Of a stretch of DNA of 64,000 bases, positions 55,429-64,000 are shown piece by piece. This DNA is from Mantamonas sphyraenae (Eukaryota > CRuMs > Mantamonadidae). Within the stretch, counting starts at the first letter, position 1. The number at the start of each line of letters is the position of its first letter. Position numbers and translations under genes: made by a program. The notes beneath the pieces are model-generated. The model saw only the letters and a list, made by a program, of their open reading frames with translations, made no database searches and was not told the origin of the DNA. Location of the stretch: positions 1-64,000 of the forward strand of contig JAPMXV010000043.1 in NCBI GenBank assembly GCA_026936335.1, read 5' to 3'.

Positions 55429-56220
55429 ATGTCGCACGCCACCCTCGACATCATCGAACAGCATCCGGCGGGGGCATCCTCTTCCTCCTCCACATCCCCC
55501 TCCTCTTCCTCCTCCATATCCTCCTCCAACAACTCGGCACCGCAGCGGCTGTGGTACCGCGAACTGCACACAGGCGACGAAGACCAGGCACGCAAGCTGC
55601 ATGACACCTGGTTCCCGGTCAAATACGATGACACCTTTTATAAACGACTCCTGGACGGCACCTACATCACCGTGGCGGCCGTAGAGGGGGGCGACGAGGA
55701 CACAGGCGAGATTGTTGGCATTGTTTCCGGCCGCCTGCTCCAAGAGTGGGACGTCACCGAAACCATCTTGGACTTTGCCCCCACCCAAAACCGCAAGCTT
55801 GCGTACATCAGCACACTCGGCGTCATCGACCGCTACCGTCGCCAGGGTGTCGCCACAGAACTGATCCGGCGCTGGACCGGCCTGGTTTCGCAGAACAAGG
55901 ACTGCGAAGCCGTCTATCTCCATGTCATTGGATACAACACCTCTGCACAGGCCTTTTACGAACGCAACGGCTTCCAATGCCTGCGACACAACCCTCGCTT
56001 TTACTCCATTCAGGGCCGCCGCTACGACAGCTTCACGTACGCCTTGTACATCAACGAGGGCCAGCACAAAAACTGCGTCGATCATTGTATAGATTCTTGT
56101 ATCGGCATGGCCCAGTCTCTGTTCTCCCTCTGTGGCTGTGGCGAAGAAGAGGTCCTCGTCATTCCGCGCCTCCATGACGCCCCAGAAGACATTGTTGCCA
56201 CAAATAAGCGATCCAGGTAG
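55429..56220 (+). CDS. NAA60: N-alpha-acetyltransferase 60 (NatF)
   Basis: 263 residues, no intron. After a Ser-rich start comes a GNAT domain: WYRELHTGDEDQ, HDTWFPVKYDDTFYKRLLDG, IVGIVSGRL, then LAYISTLGVIDRYRRQGVAT with the acetyl-CoA-binding RRQGVAT loop, AVYLHVIGYNTSAQAFYERN and SFTYALYINEG. The Trp-Phe-Pro motif, the LHV segment and the FTYxLYINGG-like end are specific to NAA60, which acetylates N-termini of membrane proteins on the Golgi side facing the cytosol. The extra C-terminal Cys-rich tail (CVDHCIDSC, SLCGCG) may be a lipidation or membrane-association region, which is inference. Only 16 bp separate its ATG from the divergent PIGG start. Confidence 0.95.
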   Translation: MSHATLDIIEQHPAGASSSSSTSPSSSSSISSSNNSAPQRLWYRELHTGDEDQARKLHDTWFPVKYDDTFYKRLLDGTYITVAAVEGGDEDTGEIVGIVSGRLLQEWDVTETILDFAPTQNRKLAYISTLGVIDRYRRQGVATELIRRWTGLVSQNKDCEAVYLHVIGYNTSAQAFYERNGFQCLRHNPRFYSIQGRRYDSFTYALYINEGQHKNCVDHCIDSCIGMAQSLFSLCGCGEEEVLVIPRLHDAPEDIVATNKRSR

Positions 56221-56476
56221 CCTCATTGGCCGGGTTTGAGCAACGTGTGTGTGCCCTTGTGACTACACGGGCTCAGCTCGGCCTGCAATGAATCGCAAAC
56301 TCGACACTTGCAGGGCGGCACCCCCTCTTTCCCACCAAGCCCCGTTCGGCTCTTCCTTGCACTGCCCTCCTCCGTTCCAACACCCTTCCATAACCCCCAC
56401 ACCCCAAAGGCTGCATGTGCGCACTTTCCGCCTTCCGGTGCCCTTCAAATGCCGTGCGCTCCCTCTGCGCCGATGC

Positions 56477-56677
56477 AACCAGCTTCTCTGGCCTCTGGCT
56501 TAGATCAAGTGTAGTATCTGTTCTGAATGTTTTGATCAACATTCCGAGGGCTACGGCCCTCGATATGATCATTATAATTTCTCTCGCGGACACAACCTCG
56601 CACTCCGCTAGCTTGCTAGCGCGCGCGGTTGTCGCACTGCCCTGGTCTGCACTAACCACCAGGTTCTGCGGTGCACC
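56477..56677 (+). ncRNA. U2: U2 spliceosomal snRNA, copy 2
   Basis: By eye this is identical over the whole RNA to the minus-strand copy at 49607-49807. Visible parts: 5' element GCTTCTCTGGCCTCTGG, then AGATCAAGTGTAGTATCTGT with the branch-point-pairing GTAGTA. Hairpin IIa is GAATGTT/AACATTC, hairpin IIb CGAGGGC/GCCCTCG, the Sm-like site ATAATTTCT, and the 3' end GGTGCACC at 56670-56677, followed by a T7 run at 56682-56688. No TATA box or obvious shared upstream element could be identified. Confidence 0.95.
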
Positions 56678-56964
56678 GCATCTTTTTTTCCACAAAACAA
56701 GCATCGCCTCCGTGTGAGACATGCAACAAACCAAAGACAAAGAGCGATGGGAGTGTGTGGAGTGTGTGGGGGCCGGGGAAAGTGCTGGGCGGAAAGTGCG
56801 CGCCAAAAAACGAGTGCGATTTTCTGCATGTCAACATGCAGACGCGCGGGCACAGAGGGAGAAGAGGGTTGTTGGGAGAGTGGGCAGGGTGTGTGGAGGT
56901 TGGAAAGGGAGTGGGGGAGGGATGTGAAAGGAGTAAAGACAATGTAGTTTGATGTTTAGCTCGT

Positions 56965-57152
56965 TTGGAACCAAAGTTGTGCACGGTGTTGAAACGAGGC
57001 AGTGAAAGGGCAAAGGGACGGAGGGGTTTTGCAGGCGTGGGAGCGCGGAGGCCCAGCTGGACGGTGCTGTGGGTGCTGTGGGTGCTGGTTGCTGTCGTGT
57101 GTGCGGCGGGCACTCAGGCACATGCGCAGGTTGGACGTGGACGTGGCCATGC
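56965..57152 (+). pseudogene. Truncated PIGK/GPI8 5' fragment
   Basis: Copies the first 62 codons of PIGK (start, basic segment, membrane anchor, up to GRGRGHA) inside the right inverted repeat. Beyond 57152 the sequence is unrelated, so the protease domain is absent. One substitution in the anchor changes VVCVAG to VVCAAG. An open frame runs on through unrelated sequence to 57741 but reads through the antisense of a coiled-coil gene and is not credible. Confidence 0.9.
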
Positions 57153-57257
57153 TTGCATGCCTGCCTGCCGTCCATCTCTCCGCAAGATCCGCACAGCGCC
57201 GGGCTCCCATCACCCACAGGACCCTCATCGCCCGTCTTTGTTGTCTTTGTTCACTAG

Positions 57258-58509
57258 CTACCTCTCCACATCCCCGTGCCCAATGCCAATCCTGCTCATC
57301 CGCTCCCGTTGCAGCTGCTCCTCTGTGGCCAGCAACGCCTCTTCCCTCCTCCTCACTGTGGCCTTGAGCTCATCCACCTCTGTCTCCAGTGTCGACACCC
57401 GTGCTCGCATTTGCTCTTGCTGCCGCTCGCTGTTCTCTCGCATGCGCACAACCTCCCTTTGCTGCATCGTCTGCACCTGCCCGTGCCGCTCCAGCTCCTT
57501 TTTCAGCACCCCCACTGTCCCTCGCAGCGTCTCCACTTGTCGTTCCGCTTCCACGGCACGTCTCTCTGCCCCTTGCAGCTGTTCCGCCTGTTCCCGTGCC
57601 CTCTCCGCCCCGAGCTGCTCCGCCTGCACTTGCGCACGCAGCGCCTCTTGGCTCTTGTGCTGCTCCGCCATCAATTGCGCCCCAAGCCGCATCACTTCGC
57701 TCTCCAGCTTCCCATTGTTCTCCCTCAACCCATCCACCTGAGCCCGCAGCGCGGTCTTTTCCCCGGCCCATTTCCCGGCCTCCTCCCGCCGCCTCTCCCG
57801 CTCATTCCCCTCCCTACGCCGTGCCTCCTCCACACGCTCTTCTGCCTCCCTTGCACACTCATTCCGCACTGCCTCCACCTCCCGCTTGCCCCGCTCCCGC
57901 TCCGCCTCCGTCGCTGCACGTGACTCGGCCAGCGCCCGTTTGCACGTCTCGTGCTGTGCCATCAGAGCATCGCTTTGCTCTCTCAATTGCACCAGCAACT
58001 CCTCTTGCTGTTCCCTCTGTTCCAGCATTTCTCGCACCTGCTGCTCCAACGCCAGCCGTAGCTTCCTCTCCTTCAGGTACTGCCACCTTTGTGTCAGTCC
58101 TCGCATTTCACGCACCCGCTTCCCGCTTCCCATGTCCACTTACTTTGAACGTCATCGCTTGCAGTTCTTCCCCTTCTTCCTCCTCCACGTCTGCCTGCAG
58201 CTCCCTGCTCGCAAACTTCAGGCTCTGAGCCAGCGCGCTGGATTCCTCAAAGCCCGCCGTGCTCTCCTCAAACAGCACTTTTGGCACATGCACCGCCTCG
58301 TCTTCAAACCGCACACTCCGCTGCGACCTTTGCGACTGTGCCAGCTTCGACCGCAGTCCCTCCCACACCGCCTCGTCGTCCTCGGACTCTTCCCCGCTCT
58401 GCCCTCCCAACCCTTCCCCCGCCCCGTCCACCAGCAGCGACCGCTGCACGCTGCTCTCCTGCGCCACAAACCACTCCAGTTCAGACGCCCACGATGTGTC
58501 GTGTTCCAT
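57258..58509 (-). CDS. Coiled-coil protein of unknown function
   Basis: Two exons, 58509-58144 and 58079-57258 (GTAAGT donor, GGTGGCAG acceptor, phase 0, 64-nt intron); 395 residues. The N-terminal 120 residues are acidic and Ser-rich (HDTSWASELEWFVAQESSV, EESEDDEAVWEGL). From about residue 123 nearly everything is an uninterrupted coiled coil rich in Glu, Arg, Gln and Ala, ending MSRIGIGHGDVER. No other domain is visible. This could be a cytoskeletal or centrosomal protein, but nothing in the sequence proves it. Confidence 0.8.
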
Positions 58510-58592
58510 CCTGTGTTGGTCCACACACCGCATCCTGCCCCACACTCCAACCAACCTTTTTCTTTGGCGTTCCCCCCTGCACGGCTGTCCTC

Positions 58593-59010
58593 ATGTCCCG
58601 TCGCACCCTCACCCTCTTTGCAAACATCTCTCAGGAGATGACCCAGCCCAAGCTGGTCAACGGAAGGTGGCGCAAGCCACAGGTCTCTCGCCGCCGCGCA
58701 GCCGAGTTCCGCAAGCAGCAGGACCCAAGGCCACTCAACACAGAACGTGTCAATGTACAGGGCAAGGGCCGCAAAGCTGATCGCGAAGCTGCACAACGGT
58801 AACTTGGTCCTCCGCCCTTCCTCCTCGTTTCTCCACACCCCAAATTCCCTCGTCTCGCATGTTTTCCGCGTCTCACCCACCTCCCCTGCCCCGCACAGCC
58901 AAGCCAAGATCCAGCAGCTCCTTGCCGATCAGGACAAGATCAAACAAGAGCGAGGCATGAAGAAAAACTCCTCTCAGGACGACGCCTTTGCCCTCCTCGG
59001 CCTGAAATGA
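58593..59010 (+). CDS. Small basic protein, possibly mitochondrial ribosomal
   Basis: Two exons, 58593-58798 and 58899-59010 (GTAACT donor, CCGCACAG acceptor, phase 2); 105 residues. The sequence starts MSRRTLTLFANISQE, then PKLVNGRWRKPQVSRRRAAE. Exon 2 is QAKIQQLLADQDKIKQERGM with the end AFALLGLK. The VNGRWRKP..S.R.AA..RK pattern recalls small mitoribosomal proteins, and the Arg-rich start could be a mitochondrial targeting signal, but I cannot assign a family. Its start lies 83 bp from the divergent coiled-coil gene. Confidence 0.7.
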
Positions 59011-59395
59011 AAACCACACCCGCCAACCACCGCTCCGCCCCACCTGTCCTTGCTCTCCAGCTTTCCGAGGACCTGTCCTCCGCCTCTGTCTCCTTCCACG
59101 CTTCCCAACCACTCTTCCCCTCTCCCTCTTGCTCGCTACCCCGTCCCCAACCCAACAAACATGGTCAAGGACGACGCGGGTTGCCCACAGTCGCATCCGC
59201 ACGGCCTCGTTGAACCGATCAAAGACAAACAATGTCAACAATAGGGCCCACACAGACCTCCTACAGGTGGCCACCTCCAACAATGCTGCTGCCTCTGGGC
59301 AACCCACCCCCAAGGGCGGATTTGCACAGGCCAAATCCCCAGCTGCCAGCGCACACTCCTCCTCTCACACCCGCTCCACAAACACCCTTTTCAAC

Positions 59396-59629
59396 ATGAA
59401 CATTCGTGAGATCGTCGCCTGGTTCCTCTTCATCCTCCTCGTCGTCGTTCCCACTGTCTCTGTCTTTATCGGCTCGCCCCCGGCCGCTTTTTCGGCTCTG
59501 GCACTTGCTCTCGTGACCCCGGCCGTCATCCTCCTCATCGTCTCCCTCCTCTCCCGCCTCCTGCGCCGCCAGGTGCTTTCCCACCCCACCATGGACACTG
59601 CACAGTCCCCGAAGGTATTTGCAACGTGA
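59396..59629 (+). CDS. Small membrane protein with two predicted helices, or an upstream exon of the K+ channel
   Basis: 77 residues from this ATG. Helix 1 is WFLFILLVVVPTVSVFIG and helix 2 is ALALALVTPAVILLIVSLLS, followed by RLLRRQ and a short tail ending KVFAT. The frame is open upstream without an ATG, so an earlier exon is possible. A donor-like AAG|GTATTT lies at 59612-59617. It could in principle join the acceptor at 59751 of the channel gene, but the phase does not fit as written. Identity is unknown. Confidence 0.45.
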   Translation: MNIREIVAWFLFILLVVVPTVSVFIGSPPAAFSALALALVTPAVILLIVSLLSRLLRRQVLSHPTMDTAQSPKVFAT

Positions 59630-59751
59630 CTATCGCACACACAATCCCTGACCACCCGCCGTTTCCTTTTTCGTCCCGCGCTCACCCCGTTGTCCGCCAC
59701 TCTCAACCCCCCGCCCTTTAACCACACGACGCACGCACGCCTTTCTACCAG

Positions 59752-62700
59752 AACGCTTCGACCGCGCCGACAGCACAGCCAACCTCGCCGAGCTCTTTTC
59801 CAGGACGACCTCCTCTGCTCGAATCACCTCTCTCGGCAGCCTCAGCCCGCCCATGCACTCCTCCTTCAACGACGCAGACACTCCCCAGACCCCCGCACGC
59901 TCAAACACTGCACGCAATTTTGAGCTCGCTCGCCTCGAGTCCACCATCAACCACAACGAGCTCCTTCAAACCGAGCAGTCTCTCCGCGACAACGTTGGCA
60001 GCACCCTCATGGAACGCGTCAGCATCATCCTCTCCTCCAACAACCAGATAGGCTTCGTCATCGAGTGCTATCAGCTCCTCGTCACCCTGGTCGCCTGCTT
60101 CGACTATCTCATCCTCATCGCCAAAATCCGCTACGACCCCGACGCCCAGATCTATCTCTTTTCAGATCCCAACGACCGCTATGCCCTCGTTCGCATCTTT
60201 CCCCAACTCTTTGTATTCTTCACCTTTGTCTCTGACTTTACCCTCCGCTTCATTGCCGCTCCGAAGCGCCACACCTTTCTCGCACACACCTACAGCCTCG
60301 TCGACCTCCTCATCATCGTACCTCAGGCCCTCATCCCTGACCTCACCGTCCATGTCGGCGACGTCAACCTCGCTCTCCTCACCTCTGCCTTCCGCTTCCT
60401 CCGCATTCAGCGCGCACTCAAACTCCTCGACTCCCCCCCCGTCGTTTTTGCCTTCAACGAGACCAAGCGCACCCTTGTCCAGCTCATCCTCACCATGATT
60501 TGTCTCCTCTGCGTCAGTGCTGGCATCTTTGTCGCCCTCGAGTTTCCCTGCCGCATCGATGGCTGCAGCACCGATCTTCGCCAATTTCACGGCGCCCTCT
60601 ACATGGTCGTCGTCACCATTTCCACAGTGGGCTACGGTGACCTTGCTCCTGTTACGACACCTGGCCGCGTTTGCGTCATGATCCTTATCCTCCTCACAGC
60701 CCTCATCGTCCCCTTCTACGCATCCCGACTCGCCGATCTCTATCGCTCCACTGCCTTTGCCGGCCGCTATAGCCCGCGCCCAGACACAGAGCACGTCCTC
60801 CTCGTCGGCGATGTCACCGTGGACTCCCTCCTTGCCATTGTCAACGAAATCTTTCACGAGGACCGCAAGGAGTGGCAAAACTCTCGACTCGTCATTCTCA
60901 AGGATCAGATGCCCTCCGACAAACTCATCCGCTTGCTCAAGTCTCCCTTTTTCCTTTCCCGAGTCCGCTTCCTCCGTGGCTCCGCACTCAATCCTCTCGA
61001 CCTTGCTCGTGCCAGCGCTGCCACCGCCAAAGCCATCTTTGTCCTTGCCAAGAAGAATGCCCTCGACGTGCCCGGCGCAGACACCGCCACCGTACTTTCC
61101 GCTATTGCCGTGCGCAACGTCAAGCAGGATGCCGCGCCCATGTTTGTGCAAGTCCACCAACCTCACTTTCAGCACATCGCCCGCTCCGCAGGCATCGACA
61201 ATGTCGTCTGCATCACGCGTTTCCGCTGGCAGCTCCTCGCCCAAAACTGTGTCGCGCCAGGCAGTGGCACACTCATCGCCAATCTCCTCAAAAGCTTTGT
61301 CCTCAAAGAGAGCGACGTTTCACGCGCGGCCGGCCAAGCCAACGCCTGGTGGCTCGAATACCGCTTCGGTGCAGGCCACGAGGTGTATTCTTTTGCGTGC
61401 AAGCGCACAGACCGCATCCAGGTCTCTGGCTTTGCCGACATGGCCTACTTTCTCCATCTCCGCTACGGAATCACCCTCATGGCCCTCGCCACTCGCCCTC
61501 CCCGAGGTTACCGCCACCAAGGCCAAGACCTTCGCGTATTTATCAACCCCGGCAGCCGGTACATCATCCGCAACGGCGACCTCCTCTTTGTCATTGCTCA
61601 GGATGCGTCGCAACCCGAGCAGGCACAGCGCGACATGGAAAAACCCGACTTTTACAAGGAGATGGACTTGTGTCTGTTTGACCGCATCCTCTCGCCTGCT
61701 CGCCAGCTCGAGCAGTACCACGAACGCACGGATCCGGCTCTGTACGGCACGGCTGAACACGCCATCGTCCAGCAGCTCATCGACGGAAAGCCGCTCAGCC
61801 ACCAGGTCTCCTTGCAGAAGCGCCGTCTCCTCGTACGCCGTGGCGTCACCTCGGATTACGTCGACCAGCACGCTTCTGTCTCCAAGGCAGCTGACGGGGT
61901 GCGAGCAGGCAAGCGTCGCATGGCCACCACCCCGCATGCATCCCCACAACCAACCATCATTGCCCTCGACTCCGAGTCGGAATCGGATGCATCAGACGTC
62001 CAGTCCAACCGTCCGGCTCAGGATAGTGTCATGCACCCAGACAACCATATCCGGCTGCCCGACGGTCGCGTGTTTCCCATCCGCCCCGTGCAGGACAACA
62101 CCTCGTTTGCATACAACGCCACCATCCGCAGACCTCTCACGAGCGCACTTGTTGCACGTGTGCCCGAAAAGACCCACGGCCACATTGTCGTCTGCGGCGA
62201 CGTCGATGGCTTCGAGTCTTTCCTCGAGGTCATGCGCCGCGAGAACGACATGCCCCAGCGTGTCGTAGTTCTCCTTCTGCAAGCTTTGCCCGCTGTGGAT
62301 CAGTGGGAGCAGATGAGTACGTTTGGCCACGTGTACATCGTTCTCGGCTCGCCGCAGAAACCGGAGGATCGCAAACGTGTCAACATGTCCACAGCCACCG
62401 CCGTCGTCCTCACTGCCAACAGCTCCACGGAACGCCAGAACGGCAAAGAGGTTGACGTCGCCTGGCTGGACTCCCAGTCGCTCATGAACCGCATTGCCGT
62501 CGAGGACTCGCTGCATCCGCGTGCCTTTGTCATGACCGAGCTCCTCTCCAGCAGCAATGTCAAGTTCTTTGAACGCAGCGAGCAGTTCCAACGCGGCTAC
62601 ATCGACTCGTACGCCTTTGCAGAGGGAAGTGTCATCGTTCATGCGCTCATGGATTCCCTCCTGTGCAACATGTACCTCAGCGGTCCCTTTCAGCAGTTTG

Positions 62701-63689
62701 TCGAGGCCCTGCTGGGCGACAACCAGCTCCGCCTCTACCGTGTGCCAAATCACTTTGTCGGCGGTACCAACAGCACATATGGCCATCTTTTTGCCTCCCT
62801 CATGGGCCACCAGCAGATGCTTTGCGTGGCCTTGTACCGCAAGAACGCAAAGAACGGCCGACGGTTCGTCTTTACCGCTCCCGAATTCAACACCAGCCTG
62901 CAAGCTGGAGACATGGTCTTTGTCATCCTGCCCGACACTCGCGTGCAGAACCCTCCATCGAGCAAGCGGCGCCAAACACGCATGCGCTCTGCCACCGATA
63001 TCCGTTCCATGGCCGACGAAATGCAGGTGGAACCCGAACACAGTCTCGGCAAAGGAGTTGGGGACAGACAAGGTCGCAACGATGCCGACGACGACGACGA
63101 CGACGACAAAGACGACGACGAAGGTGCACACATCGACGACATTGACGCTGCCATTGATCGCGGTGTGCTTTCGGAGGGCTTGAGCGAGGAACAAGAACGC
63201 ATGTACGATCAACTCGACTCGTACGCCATGCCCTTGTTGCCCGAAGAGGAGGATGAGGACAGCGATGTCCCATCTACTCCAAGCAACGCCCTGGCCGCTC
63301 CTGCAGGCGAACTGGCCACTCCGGCACACATGCCACGCAGCAACAGCGACGATGAAGTCAGCCCCAATGGGAACGCGGAAGCAACAAGTCACACAGAAAC
63401 GCAGGAGGTCACCGATTTCCAGCTCGAATCCAGTTCCAACGACTCTGTGTCAACCACGGCCAGCAGCTCCACCGAACGAACCGAAGAACGCCCAGCCGCC
63501 ATGGCATCCCCAAGTACAGATGAGGTTACTGCCATGTTCATGGGTGCTGTACACAGCAGCGATGACGACGACGAGGCTGGCATGGCCACGGGTCAGCTCG
63601 CGTCATTGCGCAGTCCCGCAGGCAAACGCCCGCGTCCAAAGGGCGTCAAGACACGCAAGAGGGCTGTGACAATGACATTTGGAGCGTGA
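59752..63689 (+). CDS. BK (Slo)-like potassium channel with two RCK domains
   Basis: At least 1278 residues from the ATG at 59853. Similar coding sequence (FDRADSTANLAELFSR) extends upstream to an acceptor TTTCTACCAG at 59751, so the true start is in an unseen upstream exon. Six membrane segments are visible, with S4 carrying spaced Arg (FRFLRIQRALKLL). The pore loop TISTVGYGDLAP has the K+ selectivity filter, and S6 ends in YASRLADLY. RCK1 begins HVLLVGDVTVDS and RCK2 HIVVCGDVDGFESF, the arrangement of Ca2+- or ion-gated BK channels. Asp/Glu-rich low-complexity stretches lie near the C-terminus (Asp run at about 63083-63120). No clear equivalent of the animal calcium bowl was found, so the gating ligand is uncertain. 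Confidence 0.93.
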
Positions 63690-63753
63690 TTTCAGGTGAT
63701 CAACAGGTAGACCATTGCTGTGCAGGTCCAATGAAACACGACATTGCCTCTTC

Positions 63754-64000
63754 TCACCCGAGATTCAGCGTCTCCAACGTCTCCTCAAACTTGGCGGCCA
63801 GATGCATGTGCACGTGATGCTGGGCCGGCATTTCAATGACCACCACCTTTCCGTTGGCCTGGATGTGCAGAGACGGGGCCACGTGGAGCGGCATGGCCGC
63901 TGCGGCAAGCATGTTCAGCAGCGACACGCTCTGAGCAAATCCAGCCAGTTGCACTTTGCGCCGCAGCCTCGACTTGGGCAGCAGAGTCCACTTTGGCAGC
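63754..64000 (-). CDS. Partial gene running off the window
   Basis: The last 80 or so codons of a minus-strand gene whose start lies beyond 64000. Visible sequence reads LPKWTLLPKSRLRRKVQLAG, then SLLNMLAAAAMPL, NGKVVVIEMPAQHHVHMHLA and the end EETLETLNLG. I do not recognise it. It converges with the channel gene, with 64 bp between stops. Confidence 0.6.
   Translation of the reverse strand, partial: LPKWTLLPKSRLRRKVQLAGFAQSVSLLNMLAAAAMPLHVAPSLHIQANGKVVVIEMPAQHHVHMHLAAKFEETLETLNLG

Larger units (their letters stand above)
56315..57152 (+). repeat. Inverted repeat, right copy (838 bp)
   Basis: Reverse-complement partner of 49132-49970. It carries the second U2 gene and the truncated 5' end of PIGK. 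The sequence is nearly identical to the left copy, and homology ends sharply at both edges. The spacer between the two copies is 6344 bp. Confidence 0.95.

Noticed and set aside
56965-57741. 258-codon frame starting with the PIGK leader
   Set aside because: Beyond 57152 it is antisense to a well-supported coiled-coil gene. Only the first 62 codons are homologous to PIGK.
59161-59244. Short frame MVKDDAGCPQ...
   Set aside because: Twenty-seven codons with no homology or fitting splice phase; could be a uORF but is unsupported.
1-64000. CRISPR arrays, bacterial operons, ribosome binding sites, tRNA or rRNA genes
   Set aside because: The telomere, spliceosomal introns and U2 genes show a nuclear eukaryotic chromosome. 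No spaced direct repeats, tRNA cloverleaf or rRNA segment was recognised by eye.
1-64000. Transposons or integrated viral genes
   Set aside because: No reverse transcriptase, transposase, integrase or capsid motif was seen. The only large repeat pair is the U2/PIGK inverted repeat, which has no mobile-element ends.

Overview
The window is the left end of a nuclear chromosome from a microbial eukaryote. It opens with about 187 bp of CCCTAA telomere repeat, and the rest is GC-rich and extremely gene-dense. Genes are interrupted by few, mostly short GT-AG introns. Stops are TGA, TAA and TAG, so the genetic code looks standard. Codons are strongly biased to C or G at position 3, which creates long false antisense reading frames. 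Gene content (FANCI, SCC3/STAG cohesin, SHQ1, RPB6, DDX56/Dbp9, MCRS1, NUP43, NAA60, PIGK, PIGG, NIPA, a BK-type K+ channel) is that of a free-living protist. I cannot name the lineage from sequence alone.

Layout. Positions 1-1000 hold the telomere and a subtelomere with no supported gene. From 1 to 18 kb lie an internally duplicated subtelomeric protein, an F-box-like protein, a cytochrome P450, a NIPA-type transporter, a coiled-coil protein with a degenerate nucleotide-cyclase domain, and a 1960-residue LRR-ankyrin-multipass membrane protein. From 18 to 30 kb lie a secretory prolyl-4-hydroxylase homologue that has lost its iron ligands, a C2H2 zinc-finger protein, a WDR54-like protein, RPB6, a DDX56/Dbp9 helicase, SHQ1, and a WD40/coiled-coil gene or gene pair. 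From 30.7 to 39.4 kb one three-exon gene encodes a predicted secreted protein of about 2724 residues. It has five von Willebrand factor D-like modules, repeated Cys-pair units that resemble shortened C8 domains, acidic segments, and about 830 residues of nearly pure Arg/Lys/Ala/Leu sequence. This is the strongest candidate for something undescribed. From 39.5 to 48 kb FANCI and SCC3 sit head to tail.

From 48 to 57 kb an 839-bp, nearly identical inverted repeat (49132-49970 and 56315-57152) carries two copies of a U2 snRNA gene plus the 5' end of the PIGK (GPI8) gene. It brackets MCRS1, NUP43, PIGG and NAA60. From 57 to 64 kb lie a coiled-coil protein, two small proteins, a BK-like channel with two RCK domains, and a gene running off the window.

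Common themes. Intergenic gaps are often under 100 bp: 16 bp between the PIGG and NAA60 starts and 7 bp between two convergent stops. Intron acceptors frequently end in CACACAG instead of a pyrimidine tract. Several otherwise well-conserved genes (SHQ1, the WD40 protein, PIGG, possibly NIPA) show single apparent frameshifts, at least two beside G/C runs, which suggests residual sequencing indels rather than pseudogenes. Nucleolar, RNA and chromosome-maintenance genes are common here, and two GPI-anchor enzymes (PIGK and PIGG) lie within 7 kb of each other. Apart from that, neighbours do not form an obvious pathway.
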